From contig NZ_CP027869.1 of NCBI RefSeq assembly GCF_005490985.1, forward strand, positions 1,054,001 through 1,118,000: 64,000 nucleotides of DNA, written 5' to 3'. Shown here piece after piece: positions 8,433-17,931 of the stretch (position 1 is the stretch's first letter; every line of letters begins with the position of its first letter). A model generated the notes under the pieces. That model made no database searches, was not told where the DNA came from, and was given only the letters and a program-made list of their open reading frames with translations. The position numbers were made by a program, and so were the translations under genes. Source of the stretch: Curtobacterium sp. SGAir0471. Lineage in GTDB: Bacteria > Actinomycetota > Actinomycetes > Actinomycetales > Microbacteriaceae.

Positions 8433-9520
8433 TGCGCGTCCGCCCCGTGCTGCGTCCGCACGCGCACACGCCCCCGCCGCACACGTCCGGTCCGACGTCG
8501 GTCGCGGGTGCGCGGATCCACCGCCTGCTCGACGAGGTCCGCGACCGCGAGCACGACCACGTAGGCCGCGGCGGACACCAGCGCGATCCCGGCGACGAGC
8601 GGCATGTCCCGCTGGGTGACCGCGGTGACCAGGGCGCGACCGATCCCGGGCAGCGCGAAGACCGACTCGACGACCACGGCGCCGGACACCAGCGACCCGA
8701 AGGCCCAGGCGGACAGGGCGATGCCGGGGAGTGCGGCGTGCCGGAGCAGGTGCCGCCCGAACAGCCCGACCCGGGACTCGCCACGACCGCGCGCCGCCAG
8801 GGCGAACGCGGAGTGCTGGGCGTCGACCACGCCGTCGCGGACCGTCTCGGCGAGGTACCCGGCGACCGGCACGGCGACGGTGAGCACGGGCAGAACCCAC
8901 CCGCGCAGGCTGCCGTCCGACACCGCCGGCACCCACCCGAGCGCGCTCGCGAAGACGACGATGAGCACGCTGCCGAGCCAGAAGTGCGGCACGACGCTGG
9001 CGGCGACGGTGATCGCCCCCGTGAGCGCCGCGGCGACCCGACCCCGCTGCGTCGACCACCACGCGGCACCGATCGCCAGGACCCAGGCGACGACGAGCCC
9101 GGCGACTGCGAGCGTCAGCGTCACCGGTACCTGCTGCGCGAGGAGCTCGGACACCGGCGTGCGGAACGCGTACGAGTCGCCGAGGTGCCCGGTCGCCAGG
9201 CGCCCGAGGAACACCGCGTACTGCACGAGCACCGGCTGGTCGAGCCCGTACTCGCGGCGGACCGACTCGACCGCCGCGGCCGAGGCCTGCGACCCGGGGC
9301 CGCCGAGGATCGCCAGCGCCGGGTCACCGGGGATCAGCCGGATCGCGACGAAGACGATCGTGGCGACCGCCCACAGCACCCCGACACCGCCGGCCAGTCG
9401 ACGGAGTCCCCACAGGGCCCACACCGACCACCCGCGACGGGTGACGGCGCGTCGCGGGGGTGGGGCGGGCCTCCCGGCCGGGTCGCCCGTCAGCGCGCGA
9501 TCCACGCGGTGCCGAACCAC
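8429..9520 (-). CDS. ABC transporter permease, DppB type
   Basis: Integral membrane permease of about 360 residues. The first helix (LAGGVGVLWAVATIVFVAI) runs into RLIPGDPALAILGG, the conserved DppB N-terminal motif, then GDSYAFRTPVSELLAQQVPVT and the BPD_transp_1 domain. The EAA loop is in the AARGRGESRVGLFGRHLLRH region, followed by ALPGIGRALVTAV. The start is uncertain: the ATG at 9520 overlaps the end of the binding-protein gene by 31 nt, and an in-frame GTG at 9505 is equally possible. No strong ribosome site is seen, which fits translational coupling. Confidence 0.88.
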   Translation of the reverse strand: MVRHRVDRALTGDPAGRPAPPPRRAVTRRGWSVWALWGLRRLAGGVGVLWAVATIVFVAIRLIPGDPALAILGGPGSQASAAAVESVRREYGLDQPVLVQYAVFLGRLATGHLGDSYAFRTPVSELLAQQVPVTLTLAVAGLVVAWVLAIGAAWWSTQRGRVAAALTGAITVAASVVPHFWLGSVLIVVFASALGWVPAVSDGSLRGWVLPVLTVAVPVAGYLAETVRDGVVDAQHSAFALAARGRGESRVGLFGRHLLRHAALPGIALSAWAFGSLVSGAVVVESVFALPGIGRALVTAVTQRDMPLVAGIALVSAAAYVVVLAVADLVEQAVDPRTRDRRRTGRVRRGRVRVRTQHGADAQ

Positions 9521-11133
9521 GGGGTGGAGACCGACGTGGTCTCGATGCCGTGGACCGACGAGCGGTACAGGAAGTGGTTCTGCTGGTCGTAGAGCGGCAG
9601 GACGGTGCCGCTGGCCAGGATCCGCTGCTGCGCCTGTCGGTACAGGGCACGGCGCTCGTCGGCGTCCGACGTGCGCGCCGCCCGCTCCACCAGCTCGTCG
9701 ACCGTCGGGTCGTCCAGCTGCGCGAGGTTCGCGAAGTAGCCGGAGGGGGCGGGCTCGATGCTCGCGCTGTCGTAGAGGATGCGGAGGACGTCCGGGCCGA
9801 CCTTCGTGTACGGCGCGCTCACGACGTCGTACTCGTTCGCGGCGAGCGCGGCGTACCAGCTCGACAGGTCGAGCTCCTCGAGCCGGACGTCGAAGCCGAC
9901 GGCCTTCTCGGAGGCCTGGACCTGCTGGAACAGGCTGCGCTCCGCCGGCACCGACTGGTTCGTCGACACCGGGAAGGTGACCGTGAGCCGCTGCCCGTCC
10001 TTCTCGCGGACGCCGTCACTGCCGACCTTCCAGCCGGCCTCGTCGAGCAGCCGCTTCGCCGTGCTCGGCGAGTACTCGAAGAGCGCGGGGTCGGAGTACC
10101 CGTCCGGCTCGACGCTGGAGAGCACCGAGTACGAGCGCTTCGCGGTGCCGAGGAACAGGCTCTGCAGGCCCGGGTCGATCTCGGCACCGGCGATGAAGGC
10201 CTTGCGCACGGCCTCGTCGCGGAACACACCGTGCCCGGAGTTCAGCTCGAGACGGTTCGAGGCGCCGGGACGCGGGGCGTCGAGGTCGCGGATGGTGCCC
10301 TTCGTCGAGGCGCTCTTCAGCTGGTCGGGCTGGGCGTTGTCGATGACGTCCACCTGGCCGGCCTGGAGTGCCGCGTACCGGGACGTCGAGTCGGGCAGGA
10401 AGCGCCAGGTGATGCCGTCGAGGCGGGGCTTCGTCGAGCCGGACAGCGGCGTGTAGTCGTCGTTCTTCGCCAGCGTGATGCGGTCACCGCGCTGCCACCC
10501 CGTCACGGTGAACGGGCCGGTGCCGACCGGGGCGGCGCAGTTCGTGGCCTGCGGGCGCTGCAGGGCCTTCGGTGACTCCATGCCGACCCAGGGCTGCGAG
10601 AACGACTCGAGCAGCGCGCTGTCCGGACGGCTCAGCGTCAGCGTGACCGTGTGGTCGTCGGTCGCCGTGGCCTTCGTGATCGACTGCAGGGCGAGGTAGC
10701 CCGTGCTCGACGCCGTCGTCGGGTCCTGCACGTGCTCGATGTTCGCCACCACGGCGTCGGCGTCGAACGGTGTGCCGTCGGAGAACCGCACGTCCGTGCG
10801 CAGGTCGAGCGTCAGGGTCTTCCCGTCGTCGCTCGTCGTCCACCGCGTCGCCAGGGCCGGCGTCGGCTGCCCGTCGCGGTCGAGGCCGGTGAGCATCTCG
10901 ATGTACTGCGTCGACAGCAGGGCCTGCGGGTAGTTCCCGCCGACGTGCGGGTCGAGGCAGGTCGGCTCGGCGTCGCCGGAGGCGTAGGTGAGCGTGCCAC
11001 CGCTGACCGGGGTGCTCGCGTCCGTGGCGGTGCCGCCGCCGGTGCAGGCGGTCAGGGCCAGCAGGACCGCGGTGGCACCCGCGGCGGTGAGGAGGGCGCG
11101 GGCGCGTGTTTTCTGTACTCGGTCCAAGATCAT
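9490..11133 (-). CDS. ABC transporter substrate-binding lipoprotein (SBP_bac_5, peptide family)
   Basis: A 547-residue extracytoplasmic binding protein. The signal peptide (RARALLTAAGATAVLLAL) ends in lipobox LTAC, so Cys is lipidated and the protein is anchored to the outer face of the membrane. The mature part has family-5 features: GGTLTYASGDAEPTCLDPH, then YIEMLTGLDRDGQPTPALAT, and DVRFSDGTPFDADAVVANIE. It is first in the importer operon. The ATG at 11133 lies only 31 bp from the divergent TetR start, and a TAGACT -10 box on the minus strand would give a very short leader. A 9-bp inverted repeat covers the start codon. Peptides are the likeliest ligand, but nickel, opines and sugars occur in the family. 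Confidence 0.92.
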   Translation of the reverse strand: MILDRVQKTRARALLTAAGATAVLLALTACTGGGTATDASTPVSGGTLTYASGDAEPTCLDPHVGGNYPQALLSTQYIEMLTGLDRDGQPTPALATRWTTSDDGKTLTLDLRTDVRFSDGTPFDADAVVANIEHVQDPTTASSTGYLALQSITKATATDDHTVTLTLSRPDSALLESFSQPWVGMESPKALQRPQATNCAAPVGTGPFTVTGWQRGDRITLAKNDDYTPLSGSTKPRLDGITWRFLPDSTSRYAALQAGQVDVIDNAQPDQLKSASTKGTIRDLDAPRPGASNRLELNSGHGVFRDEAVRKAFIAGAEIDPGLQSLFLGTAKRSYSVLSSVEPDGYSDPALFEYSPSTAKRLLDEAGWKVGSDGVREKDGQRLTVTFPVSTNQSVPAERSLFQQVQASEKAVGFDVRLEELDLSSWYAALAANEYDVVSAPYTKVGPDVLRILYDSASIEPAPSGYFANLAQLDDPTVDELVERAARTSDADERRALYRQAQQRILASGTVLPLYDQQNHFLYRSSVHGIETTSVSTPWFGTAWIAR

Positions 11134-11145
11134 GGCGGACCGAGT
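11117..11145. promoter_or_regulatory. Likely TetR operator over the ABC binding-protein start
   Basis: A perfect inverted repeat ACTCGGTCC (11117-11125) / GGACCGAGT (11137-11145) with an 11-bp spacer. It spans the ATG (11131-11133) of the binding-protein gene, overlaps its candidate -10 box TAGACT (minus strand, 43-48 within 11143-11148), and ends 20 bp before the divergent TetR gene. Position and symmetry are those of an autoregulatory TetR site that would also block the importer operon. Inferred from sequence only. Confidence 0.65.
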
Positions 11146-11164
11146 CTAGCGGTTTACTGAGCAC

Positions 11165-11767
11165 ATGGACGAGACGATGCGCCGCGGAGGCCGCCCGCGA
11201 CGGTCGAGCGCCGAGGTCCTCGCCGACGCCGCCGCCGAGCTGTTCCTCGAGCAGGGCTACGCGCGCACGACCGTCGACCAGATCGCCGCACGGGCCGGGG
11301 TGAGCCGGGCGACGTTCTTCAACTACTTCGGGGCCAAGTCCGACGTGCTCTGGCTGGAGCTCGACGCCGCGGTCGCCGACCTGCCCGCGTTCCTCGCTGC
11401 CTCGACGGAGCCCTCGCCCGTGCGGGCCGTCGAGGAGGCGCTCCTCGCCGCGGCGCGGGCGCACGACCCGGAGCAGGTCCCGTGGGCCATCGCCCAGGCC
11501 GAGGTGATGGACATCGGTTCCGAGCTCGTGGCGAGCGTGGCGGCCCGGGTGATGGCGCAGCACGGCGCCGTCGCCGCGTTCGTCGGGTCGCGGACCGGCG
11601 AGCACCCGATGTCCCTCTGGCCGCAGACCGTGTCCGGGGCGATGCTCGGTGCGGCGGCTGCGGCCTTCGGGGTCTGGGTGGCGGACGGGGTCGGGCGGCG
11701 CACCCTCGTCGAGTACGTCGGCGCTGCGCTCACCCCGGTGGCGGTCGGACTCGACGCACACCGCTGA
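11165..11767 (+). CDS. TetR family regulator divergent from the peptide-type ABC importer
   Basis: A 200-residue regulator. Residues 10-56 hold the TetR helix-turn-helix: EVLADAAAELFLEQGYARTT, VDQIAARAGVSRATFFNYFG. The C-terminal domain is all-helical and alanine-rich. It starts 31 bp from the importer operon on the opposite strand, with a matching palindrome between, so it most likely represses the importer and itself and is released by a ligand related to the transported compound. No ribosome site is obvious, so translation may begin on a leaderless or near-leaderless transcript. The glycosyltransferase gene follows 47 bp downstream but has its own promoter-like sequence. Confidence 0.88.
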   Translation: MDETMRRGGRPRRSSAEVLADAAAELFLEQGYARTTVDQIAARAGVSRATFFNYFGAKSDVLWLELDAAVADLPAFLAASTEPSPVRAVEEALLAAARAHDPEQVPWAIAQAEVMDIGSELVASVAARVMAQHGAVAAFVGSRTGEHPMSLWPQTVSGAMLGAAAAAFGVWVADGVGRRTLVEYVGAALTPVAVGLDAHR

Positions 11768-11814
11768 CGGACGCGGGCAGTCCTCGTCGCGGAGCGCTGT
11801 GCGAGGATCGTCCG

Positions 11815-13371
11815 GTGCGTCGACGGTCGGGTCTGGTCCAGTGGAGTGCGTTCGGCGCGGTTGTGCTGCTCGCGGTGTGGACCTGCTGCTGGCACCTCGG
11901 TCGCCAGGGCATCAACGTCGACGAGCTCGTCTACGTGCAGGCTGGCTGGGAGTACGTCCACGGCACGGTGACCGCGAACCTCGAGCACCCACCGACCGCG
12001 AAGTACCTCTACGGGCTCGCGCAGGTCCTGTTCGGGCAGGGGGTCTACGCCCCACGCCTCGTGGCCGCCGCCGCCGTCCTCCTGACCGGACTCGTCCTCT
12101 TCGTCTGGCTGCGCCGCCCGCTCGGGCACTGGGGCGCCCTGTTCGCCGCCGGACTCTGGTGGCTCACCCCTCGCGCCGCCGGTCTCGACGCCTTCGACCC
12201 CGCGTCGGCGACGCCCGTCCGCGTCGACCGCATCGCGCTGCTCGAACCGGTGATGGTGCTGTTCGCCGTCGTCGCGATCGCCGCCGCATGGGCGTGGATG
12301 ACCACGGACGGTCGACGTCGGTGGTGGTGGGCCGGGCTCGCCGGCACCGCGCTGGGCCTCGCGGTCACGTCGAAGGTGACCGCGGCGTTCGTCGTGCTCG
12401 CGATCGTGCTGCTCCCGGTGCTCTTCCGCCGGTGGTGGGACCTGCTCACCGGAGGGGCCATCGCCGCCGTGTCGGCGATCGTGACGTTCTGCCTCGCCTA
12501 CGCACCACTCGGGCTCGTCTCCGCGGTGTCGTACATGATCGCCTTCCAGACCCGGCACGACGACGGGGGACACCTCGTCGACCTCGGCGGGACGACCTAC
12601 CGGTTCGCTCCGTGGTGGACGCAGTTCTGGTGGGCCACGCAGGGCACCGGCCCGGTCCTCGTGGCGGTGGTCCTCGTCGGCGCGGTCGCGGCGGTCGTCC
12701 TCCGCCCGGACCGGCTGGTGCTCACCCTCGTCGCCGCGTTCGTCCCGCTCATGGTGTTCCTCGCACTGTCCACGGTGTCGCTGCCGCACTACTACGACGC
12801 CTGGATGCCGTTCGTGCTCGCGCTCGCCGCGGTCGGGTGGACGCGGCTGGGCGTGCTCGCCCGGGACGAGCTGGCGCGCCGACGGGCCGGTCGTCGGGAC
12901 GGAGCCGGTGCCCGACGACGAGCCGGCCGGCCCGGTCGTCCCGGACGGGTGCCGGTGCTCGGCGTGGCGCTCGTCGCGCTCGTCTCGGCCGGCGTCGTCG
13001 CGTCCGCGTCGACCACCGCGGCGCTCGCCGTGGCCGTCGCCCACGTCAGGCCGGCGGGCATCGCGGTGCTCGACACCGAGCTCCGCGCGCACGGGGTGGA
13101 GAGCGGGACGATCCTGTTCACGTCGTACGGCGCTCCGGCCTGGCGCCCGTACTTCGCGCAGCGCGGGTCCGACGTGCTGGTCGACGGACGCTACGCCGCG
13201 ATCGTGCAGGGGACCGACGGACGGTTCCCCGTGCCCGAGGCGGTGCGGGCGTTCACGCAGGACGAGGCGGACGCGCTCGAGTCCTTCCGGGTCGACGACC
13301 TGCGCGTGTGGGTCCCGCGGGGCGGCGGCGTCGTCGTGGTCTCCGGGTCGACCCTGACGATCGAGCGCTGA
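11815..13371 (+). CDS. Membrane glycosyltransferase, GT-C fold (family 39/PMT-like)
   Basis: A 518-residue polytopic protein with roughly 10-12 membrane segments. After the first helix comes the acidic motif INVDELVYVQAGWEYV, where the D-E pair sits in the first extracytoplasmic loop, as in PMT/ArnT-type enzymes that use lipid-phosphate sugars. LEHPPTAKYLYG follows, also typical of family 39. A soluble C-terminal part of about 110 residues follows the last helix. The GTG at 11815 has GAGGAT 6 nt before it and no Shine-Dalgarno site, so it may be leaderless. It probably transfers a sugar from a polyprenyl carrier to a cell-envelope acceptor; donor and acceptor unknown. Confidence 0.75.
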   Translation: MRRRSGLVQWSAFGAVVLLAVWTCCWHLGRQGINVDELVYVQAGWEYVHGTVTANLEHPPTAKYLYGLAQVLFGQGVYAPRLVAAAAVLLTGLVLFVWLRRPLGHWGALFAAGLWWLTPRAAGLDAFDPASATPVRVDRIALLEPVMVLFAVVAIAAAWAWMTTDGRRRWWWAGLAGTALGLAVTSKVTAAFVVLAIVLLPVLFRRWWDLLTGGAIAAVSAIVTFCLAYAPLGLVSAVSYMIAFQTRHDDGGHLVDLGGTTYRFAPWWTQFWWATQGTGPVLVAVVLVGAVAAVVLRPDRLVLTLVAAFVPLMVFLALSTVSLPHYYDAWMPFVLALAAVGWTRLGVLARDELARRRAGRRDGAGARRRAGRPGRPGRVPVLGVALVALVSAGVVASASTTAALAVAVAHVRPAGIAVLDTELRAHGVESGTILFTSYGAPAWRPYFAQRGSDVLVDGRYAAIVQGTDGRFPVPEAVRAFTQDEADALESFRVDDLRVWVPRGGGVVVVSGSTLTIER

Positions 13372-13399
13372 CCCGGGCGCACGGGCTCCTCCGCGCGCG

Positions 13400-14434
13400 T
13401 CACTCGGTGCGGAGCGTCCCCGCGCCGCCGGCCGCGACGTCCTCGACCGTGCCGTCCCGGACGGTCGCCGGCACCTCGCCGTCACCACGGGCAGCGAGCG
13501 ACGCGTCGCCCGGGATGCTCAGGGTGAGCACGGCCTCCTCGATGTACTGGCTCTCCTCGAGCGAGGCCTCGACCCGGCGGAGCCGCACCGCGACGTGGTC
13601 CTCGAGCTCGTTGCCGGTCAGGTCGACGGCGGCCACGAGGAACACCCGCGACGGCCCGACGAACTCCAGGTGCAGGTAGGTCACGCGCTCGACCTCGTCG
13701 CGGCGGAGCAGCTCGGTGAGCACGGCGTCCTCGAGCTCGGGCGACGTCGCCTCGCCGACCAGGAACCGGCGGTTCCGCTCGATGAGCACGATCGCGACGA
13801 CCCCGAGCAGGAGGCCGACCGCGATGGAGCCGATCGCGTCGAACACGGCGAGGCCGGTCAGCTGGTGCAGGAGCACGCCGAGGAACGCGATCACGAGCCC
13901 GATCAGCGCGGCGGCGTCCTCGGCGAAGACCGCCCGGAGCGTGGGGTTCGACGACTGCAGCACGTGCCGGAGCACCGGGACGCGGCGCTTCGTCGCGGCT
14001 CCGTGCGCCTGGCGGTAGGCCTGCAGGAAGCTCGTGCCCTCGAGCAGGAACGCGATCCCGAGCACGACGTAGTTGAGCACGACGTCCTCGGCCGGACCGG
14101 TCTCGCCGAGCTCGGTGATGCCGTGCCAGATCGACACGACGGCACCCGCGGTGAAGAGGCCGAAGGCCGCGAACATCGACCAGATGTAGGTCTCGCGGCC
14201 GTAGCCGAGCGGGTGCTTCCGGTCCCGCTTCTTCGCACCCCGCCGCTCCGCCACGAGCAGGAAGATCTCGTTGCCCGTGTCGGCCCACGAGTGCGCGGCC
14301 TCGGCGGTCATCGACGCCGAGCCCGAGATCAGGGAGGCGACGGTCTTGGCGACGGCGACGAGCAGGTTGGCGGCGAAGGCGATGACGACGGTGAGCAGGG
14401 ACTCCGGACGGTCCTGCTTCTCGGACGAGGGCAT
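13400..14434 (-). CDS. Cation diffusion facilitator family transporter
   Basis: A 344-residue membrane protein with six helices. Helix 2 carries the metal-site pattern [20 protein letters not shown] (H-x3-D), and helix 5 the second pattern [22 protein letters not shown]-terminal cytoplasmic domain ([20 protein letters not shown]) matches the dimerisation domain of the family. It exchanges divalent metal (Zn, Fe, Mn or Co) for protons. The motif spacing and the [19 protein letters not shown] segment resemble the FieF/CDF-related group often annotated as cation transporters of uncertain specificity. The start is taken at the ATG at 14434 in preference to upstream in-frame codons that would overlap the ileS leader. 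Convergent with the glycosyltransferase gene, 28 bp apart. Confidence 0.85.
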   Translation of the reverse strand: MPSSEKQDRPESLLTVVIAFAANLLVAVAKTVASLISGSASMTAEAAHSWADTGNEIFLLVAERRGAKKRDRKHPLGYGRETYIWSMFAAFGLFTAGAVVSIWHGITELGETGPAEDVVLNYVVLGIAFLLEGTSFLQAYRQAHGAATKRRVPVLRHVLQSSNPTLRAVFAEDAAALIGLVIAFLGVLLHQLTGLAVFDAIGSIAVGLLLGVVAIVLIERNRRFLVGEATSPELEDAVLTELLRRDEVERVTYLHLEFVGPSRVFLVAAVDLTGNELEDHVAVRLRRVEASLEESQYIEEAVLTLSIPGDASLAARGDGEVPATVRDGTVEDVAAGGAGTLRTE

Positions 14435-14459
14435 CGCTCCAGCATGCTCCGACTCTTGT

Positions 14460-14676
14460 AGACTCGTCCCATCAGGCGTCGACCCGGCCATCACCGGCGA
14501 GCCTCCGGAAGAACGCGGCAGCCCCACCGCCGTCAGTAGAACCGGGCGGACCGGACCGCGCCCCCTCCGGCGAACGAGCGGTCGGTCGCAGCGCGAGCAG
14601 CGATCGGCAAGCGAGGTGGTACCGCGGAGCACGCTCCGTCCTCGTGGCAGAGAACCCCGACCACAGGAGCCATGCG
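14460..14676 (+). ncRNA. T-box riboswitch leader of ileS (translational, actinobacterial type)
   Basis: A tRNA-Ile-sensing leader. The short stem I region holds the isoleucine specifier ATC within GGCCATCACCGG (about 14490-14501). The T-box core is CGAGG-TGGT-ACCGCGG, with the UGGN tRNA-tail contact at 14617-14620; its variable base U pairs with discriminator A of tRNA-Ile. Two exclusive pairings are visible: CGAGG (14612-14616) with CCTCG (14640-14644), the antisequestrator; and TCCTCGTGG (14639-14647) with CCACAGGA (14661-14668), which hides the Shine-Dalgarno AGGAG (14665-14669) with one mismatch. Uncharged tRNA should therefore expose the ribosome site. TAGACT at 14459-14464 is a candidate -10 box. 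There is no terminator, so control is at translation. Confidence 0.88.
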
Positions 14677-17600
14677 GTGCGCTACCCCTTGAACTCGAAC
14701 GCCGACGGCGTCACGCCCTCGCCGAGCTTCCCCGCCGTCGAGCAGGGGATCCTCGCCTTCTGGAAGGGCGACGACACCTTCCAGGCGTCGATCGACCAGC
14801 GCGAGGGCTGCCCCGAGTGGACGTTCTACGACGGCCCGCCCTTCGCGAACGGCCTGCCGCACTACGGCCACCTGCTGACCGGCTACGCCAAGGACGTCTT
14901 CCCGCGCTACCAGACCATGCGTGGCAAGCAGGTGCACCGCCGGTTCGGGTGGGACACCCACGGCCTGCCCGCCGAGCTCGAGGCCATGCGCCAGCTCGGC
15001 ATCACCGAGAAGCACGAGATCGACGACATGGGCGTCGACGTCTTCAACGCGGCCGCCAAGAAGTCCGTGCTGCAGTACACCGACGAGTGGCAGGCCTACG
15101 TCACCCGCCAGGCGCGCTGGGTCGACTTCGAGGACGACTACAAGACCCTCGACGTCACCTTCATGGAGAGCGTCCTGTGGGCGTGGAAGCAGCTCTGGGA
15201 CAAGGGCCTGGCGTACGAGGGCTTCCGGGTCCTGCCGTACTGCTGGAACGACCAGACGCCGCTGTCGAACCACGAGCTCCGCATGGACGACGACGTCTAC
15301 AAGACGCGTCAGGACCAGTCGGTCACGGTCGCCTTCCCCCTGCAGGGGTCGCGCGCCGCGGCGCTCGACCTGACGGGAGTCCGCGCGCTCGCCTGGACGA
15401 CGACCCCCTGGACCCTGCCGACGAACGCCGCGCTCGCGGTCGGTCCGGAGATCGCGTACGCGGTCGTGCCGGCCGGGCCGGGAGGCGCGGCTGACGGTGG
15501 CGCCGCCGGTTCCGCCACCTACCTGCTCGCGTCCGACACCGTGGCCGCTCACGCGAAGGACCTCGGCTACGAGAGCGCGGACGACGCCACCGCCGCCGTG
15601 CTCCGCACGGTCGCCGGCGCCGAGCTCGACGGCGTCGAGTACGAGCGGCTGTTCGACTTCCTGGCGGACACCGAGGGCTACGAGCACGCGTGGCGGATCC
15701 TCGTGGCGGAGTACGTCGAGACGGGCGAGGGCACGGGGATCGTGCACCAGGCCCCGGCCTACGGCGCCGACGACCAGGAGGTCTGTGCGGCCGCCGGCAT
15801 CCCCGTCGTGCTCTCCCTCGACGAGGGCGGCCTCTTCACCGCGCAGTTCGGCGAGGTCGCCGGCATGCTCTGGTCGGACGCGAACAAGCCGCTCACCAGG
15901 GCCGTGCGCGAACAGGGCCGACTGCTCCGCCAGGCCTCCTACGAGCACAGCTACCCGCACTGCTGGCGCTGCCGCAAGCCGCTCATCTACAAGGCGGTCT
16001 CGTCGTGGTTCGTCCGCGTCACCGAGTTCCGCGACCGGATGGGCGAGCTCAACCAGGACATCAACTGGGTGCCGGACAACGTCAAGGACGGCCAGTTCGG
16101 CAAGTGGGTCGGGAACGCCATCGACTGGTCGGTCTCCCGCAACCGCTACTTCGGCACGCCGATCCCGGTGTGGGTGTCCGACGACCCGGCGTACCCGCGC
16201 CAGGACGTCTACGGCTCGCTCGAGGAGCTCGAGCGCGACTTCGGCCGTCTGCCGGTGAACGCCGACGGCGAGGTCGACCTGCACCGCCCGTTCATCGACG
16301 AGCTCACCCGCCCGAACCCGGACGACCCCACGGGGCAGTCGACCATGCGCCGCATCTCGGACGTGTTCGACGTCTGGTTCGACTCCGGCTCGATGCCGTA
16401 CGCCCAGGTCCACTACCCCTTCGAGAACCGCGAGTGGTTCGAGGAGCACAGCCCGGCCGACTTCATCGTCGAGTACATCGGGCAGACCCGCGGCTGGTTC
16501 TACGTCATGCACGCGCTGTCGACCGCGCTGTTCGACCGCCCCGCCTTCCGGAACGTGATCAGCCACGGCATCGTGCTCGGCTCGGACGGCCAGAAGATGT
16601 CGAAGTCGCTGCGGAACTACCCGGACGTGTCCGAGGTGTTCGACCGCGACGGCGCCGACGCGATGCGCTGGTTCCTCATGTCCTCGTCGGTGATCCGCGG
16701 CGGCAACCTCGTCGTCACCGAGGAGGGCATCCGCCAGGGCGTCCGCGAGTTCCTGCTGCCCCTGTGGTCGACGTACTACTTCTTCACCCTCTACGCGAAC
16801 GCGTCGGGTGACTCGGGGTACCAGGCACAGCGCCGAACCGACAGCACCGACGTGCTCGACCGGTACCTGCTCGCGAAGACCCGCGTGCTCGTGGCGGACG
16901 TGCAGCAGCACCTCGACGCACTCGACACCCCGCTCGCGGCGCAGGCCGTCCGCGACTTCGCCGACGTGCTGACGAACTGGTACGTCCGTCGGTCGCGTGA
17001 CAAGTTCTGGCTCGGCGCGGAGTCGTCGCCCGAGGCCCGGGCCGCGTTCGACACGCTGTACACCGTGCTCGAGACGCTCACCCGCGTCGCCGCCCCCCTC
17101 GCGCCGCTCGTGACCGAGGAGGTCTGGAAGGGCCTGACCGGCGGGCGCAGCGTGCACCTCGAGGACTTCCCGGACGCCGCCGAGTTCCCCGAGGACGATG
17201 CCCTGGTCGCCGCGATGGACCGTGTGCGCGATGTCGCGTCGAAGGGGCTCGCGCTCCGCAAGGCCACCGGCCGTCGCGTCCGCCTGCCGCTCGCCACGCT
17301 GACCCTCGTCGTGCCCGATCCCGCAGGCGTCGAGCCGTTCGCGGACATCCTCCGCGACGAGCTCAACGTCAAGCGGGTCGTGCTCGAGCAGCAGGAGGAG
17401 TCCTCGCTCGGCCGCTACGGCATCGAGCGGAAGCTCACCGTGAACGCCCGCGCGGCCGGACCGCGCATCGGGAAGCAGGTGCAGCAGGTGATCCCGGCTG
17501 CGAAGAGGGGCGACTGGGTCGCGACCGAGTCCGGCGTGACCGTCGGCGGCGTGGACCTCGTCGAGGGCGAGTACACGCTCGACCTCACCGTGGCGGACGA

Positions 17601-17931
17601 CTCCGTCGCGGTGGCGTTCCTCGACGGCGGCGGCTTCGCGGTGCTCGACACCGTGACGACCCCCGAGCTCGAGGCCGAGGGTCTGGCGCGCGACGTCGTC
17701 CGAGCCGTGCAGCAGGCCCGTCGCGACGCCGACCTCGACGTCAGCGACCGCATCGCGCTGACGCTCCGGGTGTCGGACGACGCCGAGGCAGCGGTCCGCA
17801 CGCACGAGCAGCTCATCGCGGGGGAGACCCTCGCGACGAGTGTCGAGGTGACCACGACGACGTTCGCTCCCGGCGAGGGCTCGGACGTCGGCGACGGTGC
17901 GAAGGTGTCCGTGGAGGTGGCACGCGCATGA
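14677..17931 (+). CDS. ileS: Isoleucyl-tRNA synthetase
   Basis: Class I synthetase charging tRNA-Ile. The GTG at 14677 is chosen because AGGAG lies 7 nt upstream and is the site sequestered in the T-box; a GTG at 14644 would lie inside the switch. The product is 1084 residues, with the HIGH-motif variant HYGH at 62-65 and KMSKS at 640-644. The long form, the HYGH variant and the C-terminal region rich in beta segments are those of the eukaryote-like IleS group found in actinobacteria. Known members of that group are often naturally insensitive to mupirocin; that is an inference here. The stop overlaps the folC start by 4 nt (ATGA). Confidence 0.96.
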   Translation: MRYPLNSNADGVTPSPSFPAVEQGILAFWKGDDTFQASIDQREGCPEWTFYDGPPFANGLPHYGHLLTGYAKDVFPRYQTMRGKQVHRRFGWDTHGLPAELEAMRQLGITEKHEIDDMGVDVFNAAAKKSVLQYTDEWQAYVTRQARWVDFEDDYKTLDVTFMESVLWAWKQLWDKGLAYEGFRVLPYCWNDQTPLSNHELRMDDDVYKTRQDQSVTVAFPLQGSRAAALDLTGVRALAWTTTPWTLPTNAALAVGPEIAYAVVPAGPGGAADGGAAGSATYLLASDTVAAHAKDLGYESADDATAAVLRTVAGAELDGVEYERLFDFLADTEGYEHAWRILVAEYVETGEGTGIVHQAPAYGADDQEVCAAAGIPVVLSLDEGGLFTAQFGEVAGMLWSDANKPLTRAVREQGRLLRQASYEHSYPHCWRCRKPLIYKAVSSWFVRVTEFRDRMGELNQDINWVPDNVKDGQFGKWVGNAIDWSVSRNRYFGTPIPVWVSDDPAYPRQDVYGSLEELERDFGRLPVNADGEVDLHRPFIDELTRPNPDDPTGQSTMRRISDVFDVWFDSGSMPYAQVHYPFENREWFEEHSPADFIVEYIGQTRGWFYVMHALSTALFDRPAFRNVISHGIVLGSDGQKMSKSLRNYPDVSEVFDRDGADAMRWFLMSSSVIRGGNLVVTEEGIRQGVREFLLPLWSTYYFFTLYANASGDSGYQAQRRTDSTDVLDRYLLAKTRVLVADVQQHLDALDTPLAAQAVRDFADVLTNWYVRRSRDKFWLGAESSPEARAAFDTLYTVLETLTRVAAPLAPLVTEEVWKGLTGGRSVHLEDFPDAAEFPEDDALVAAMDRVRDVASKGLALRKATGRRVRLPLATLTLVVPDPAGVEPFADILRDELNVKRVVLEQQEESSLGRYGIERKLTVNARAAGPRIGKQVQQVIPAAKRGDWVATESGVTVGGVDLVEGEYTLDLTVADDSVAVAFLDGGGFAVLDTVTTPELEAEGLARDVVRAVQQARRDADLDVSDRIALTLRVSDDAEAAVRTHEQLIAGETLATSVEVTTTTFAPGEGSDVGDGAKVSVEVARA

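Noticed and set aside
14644..14676. ileS start at GTG 14644
   Set aside because: It lies within the T-box switch arm and has no ribosome site; GTG 14677 has AGGAG at the right distance.
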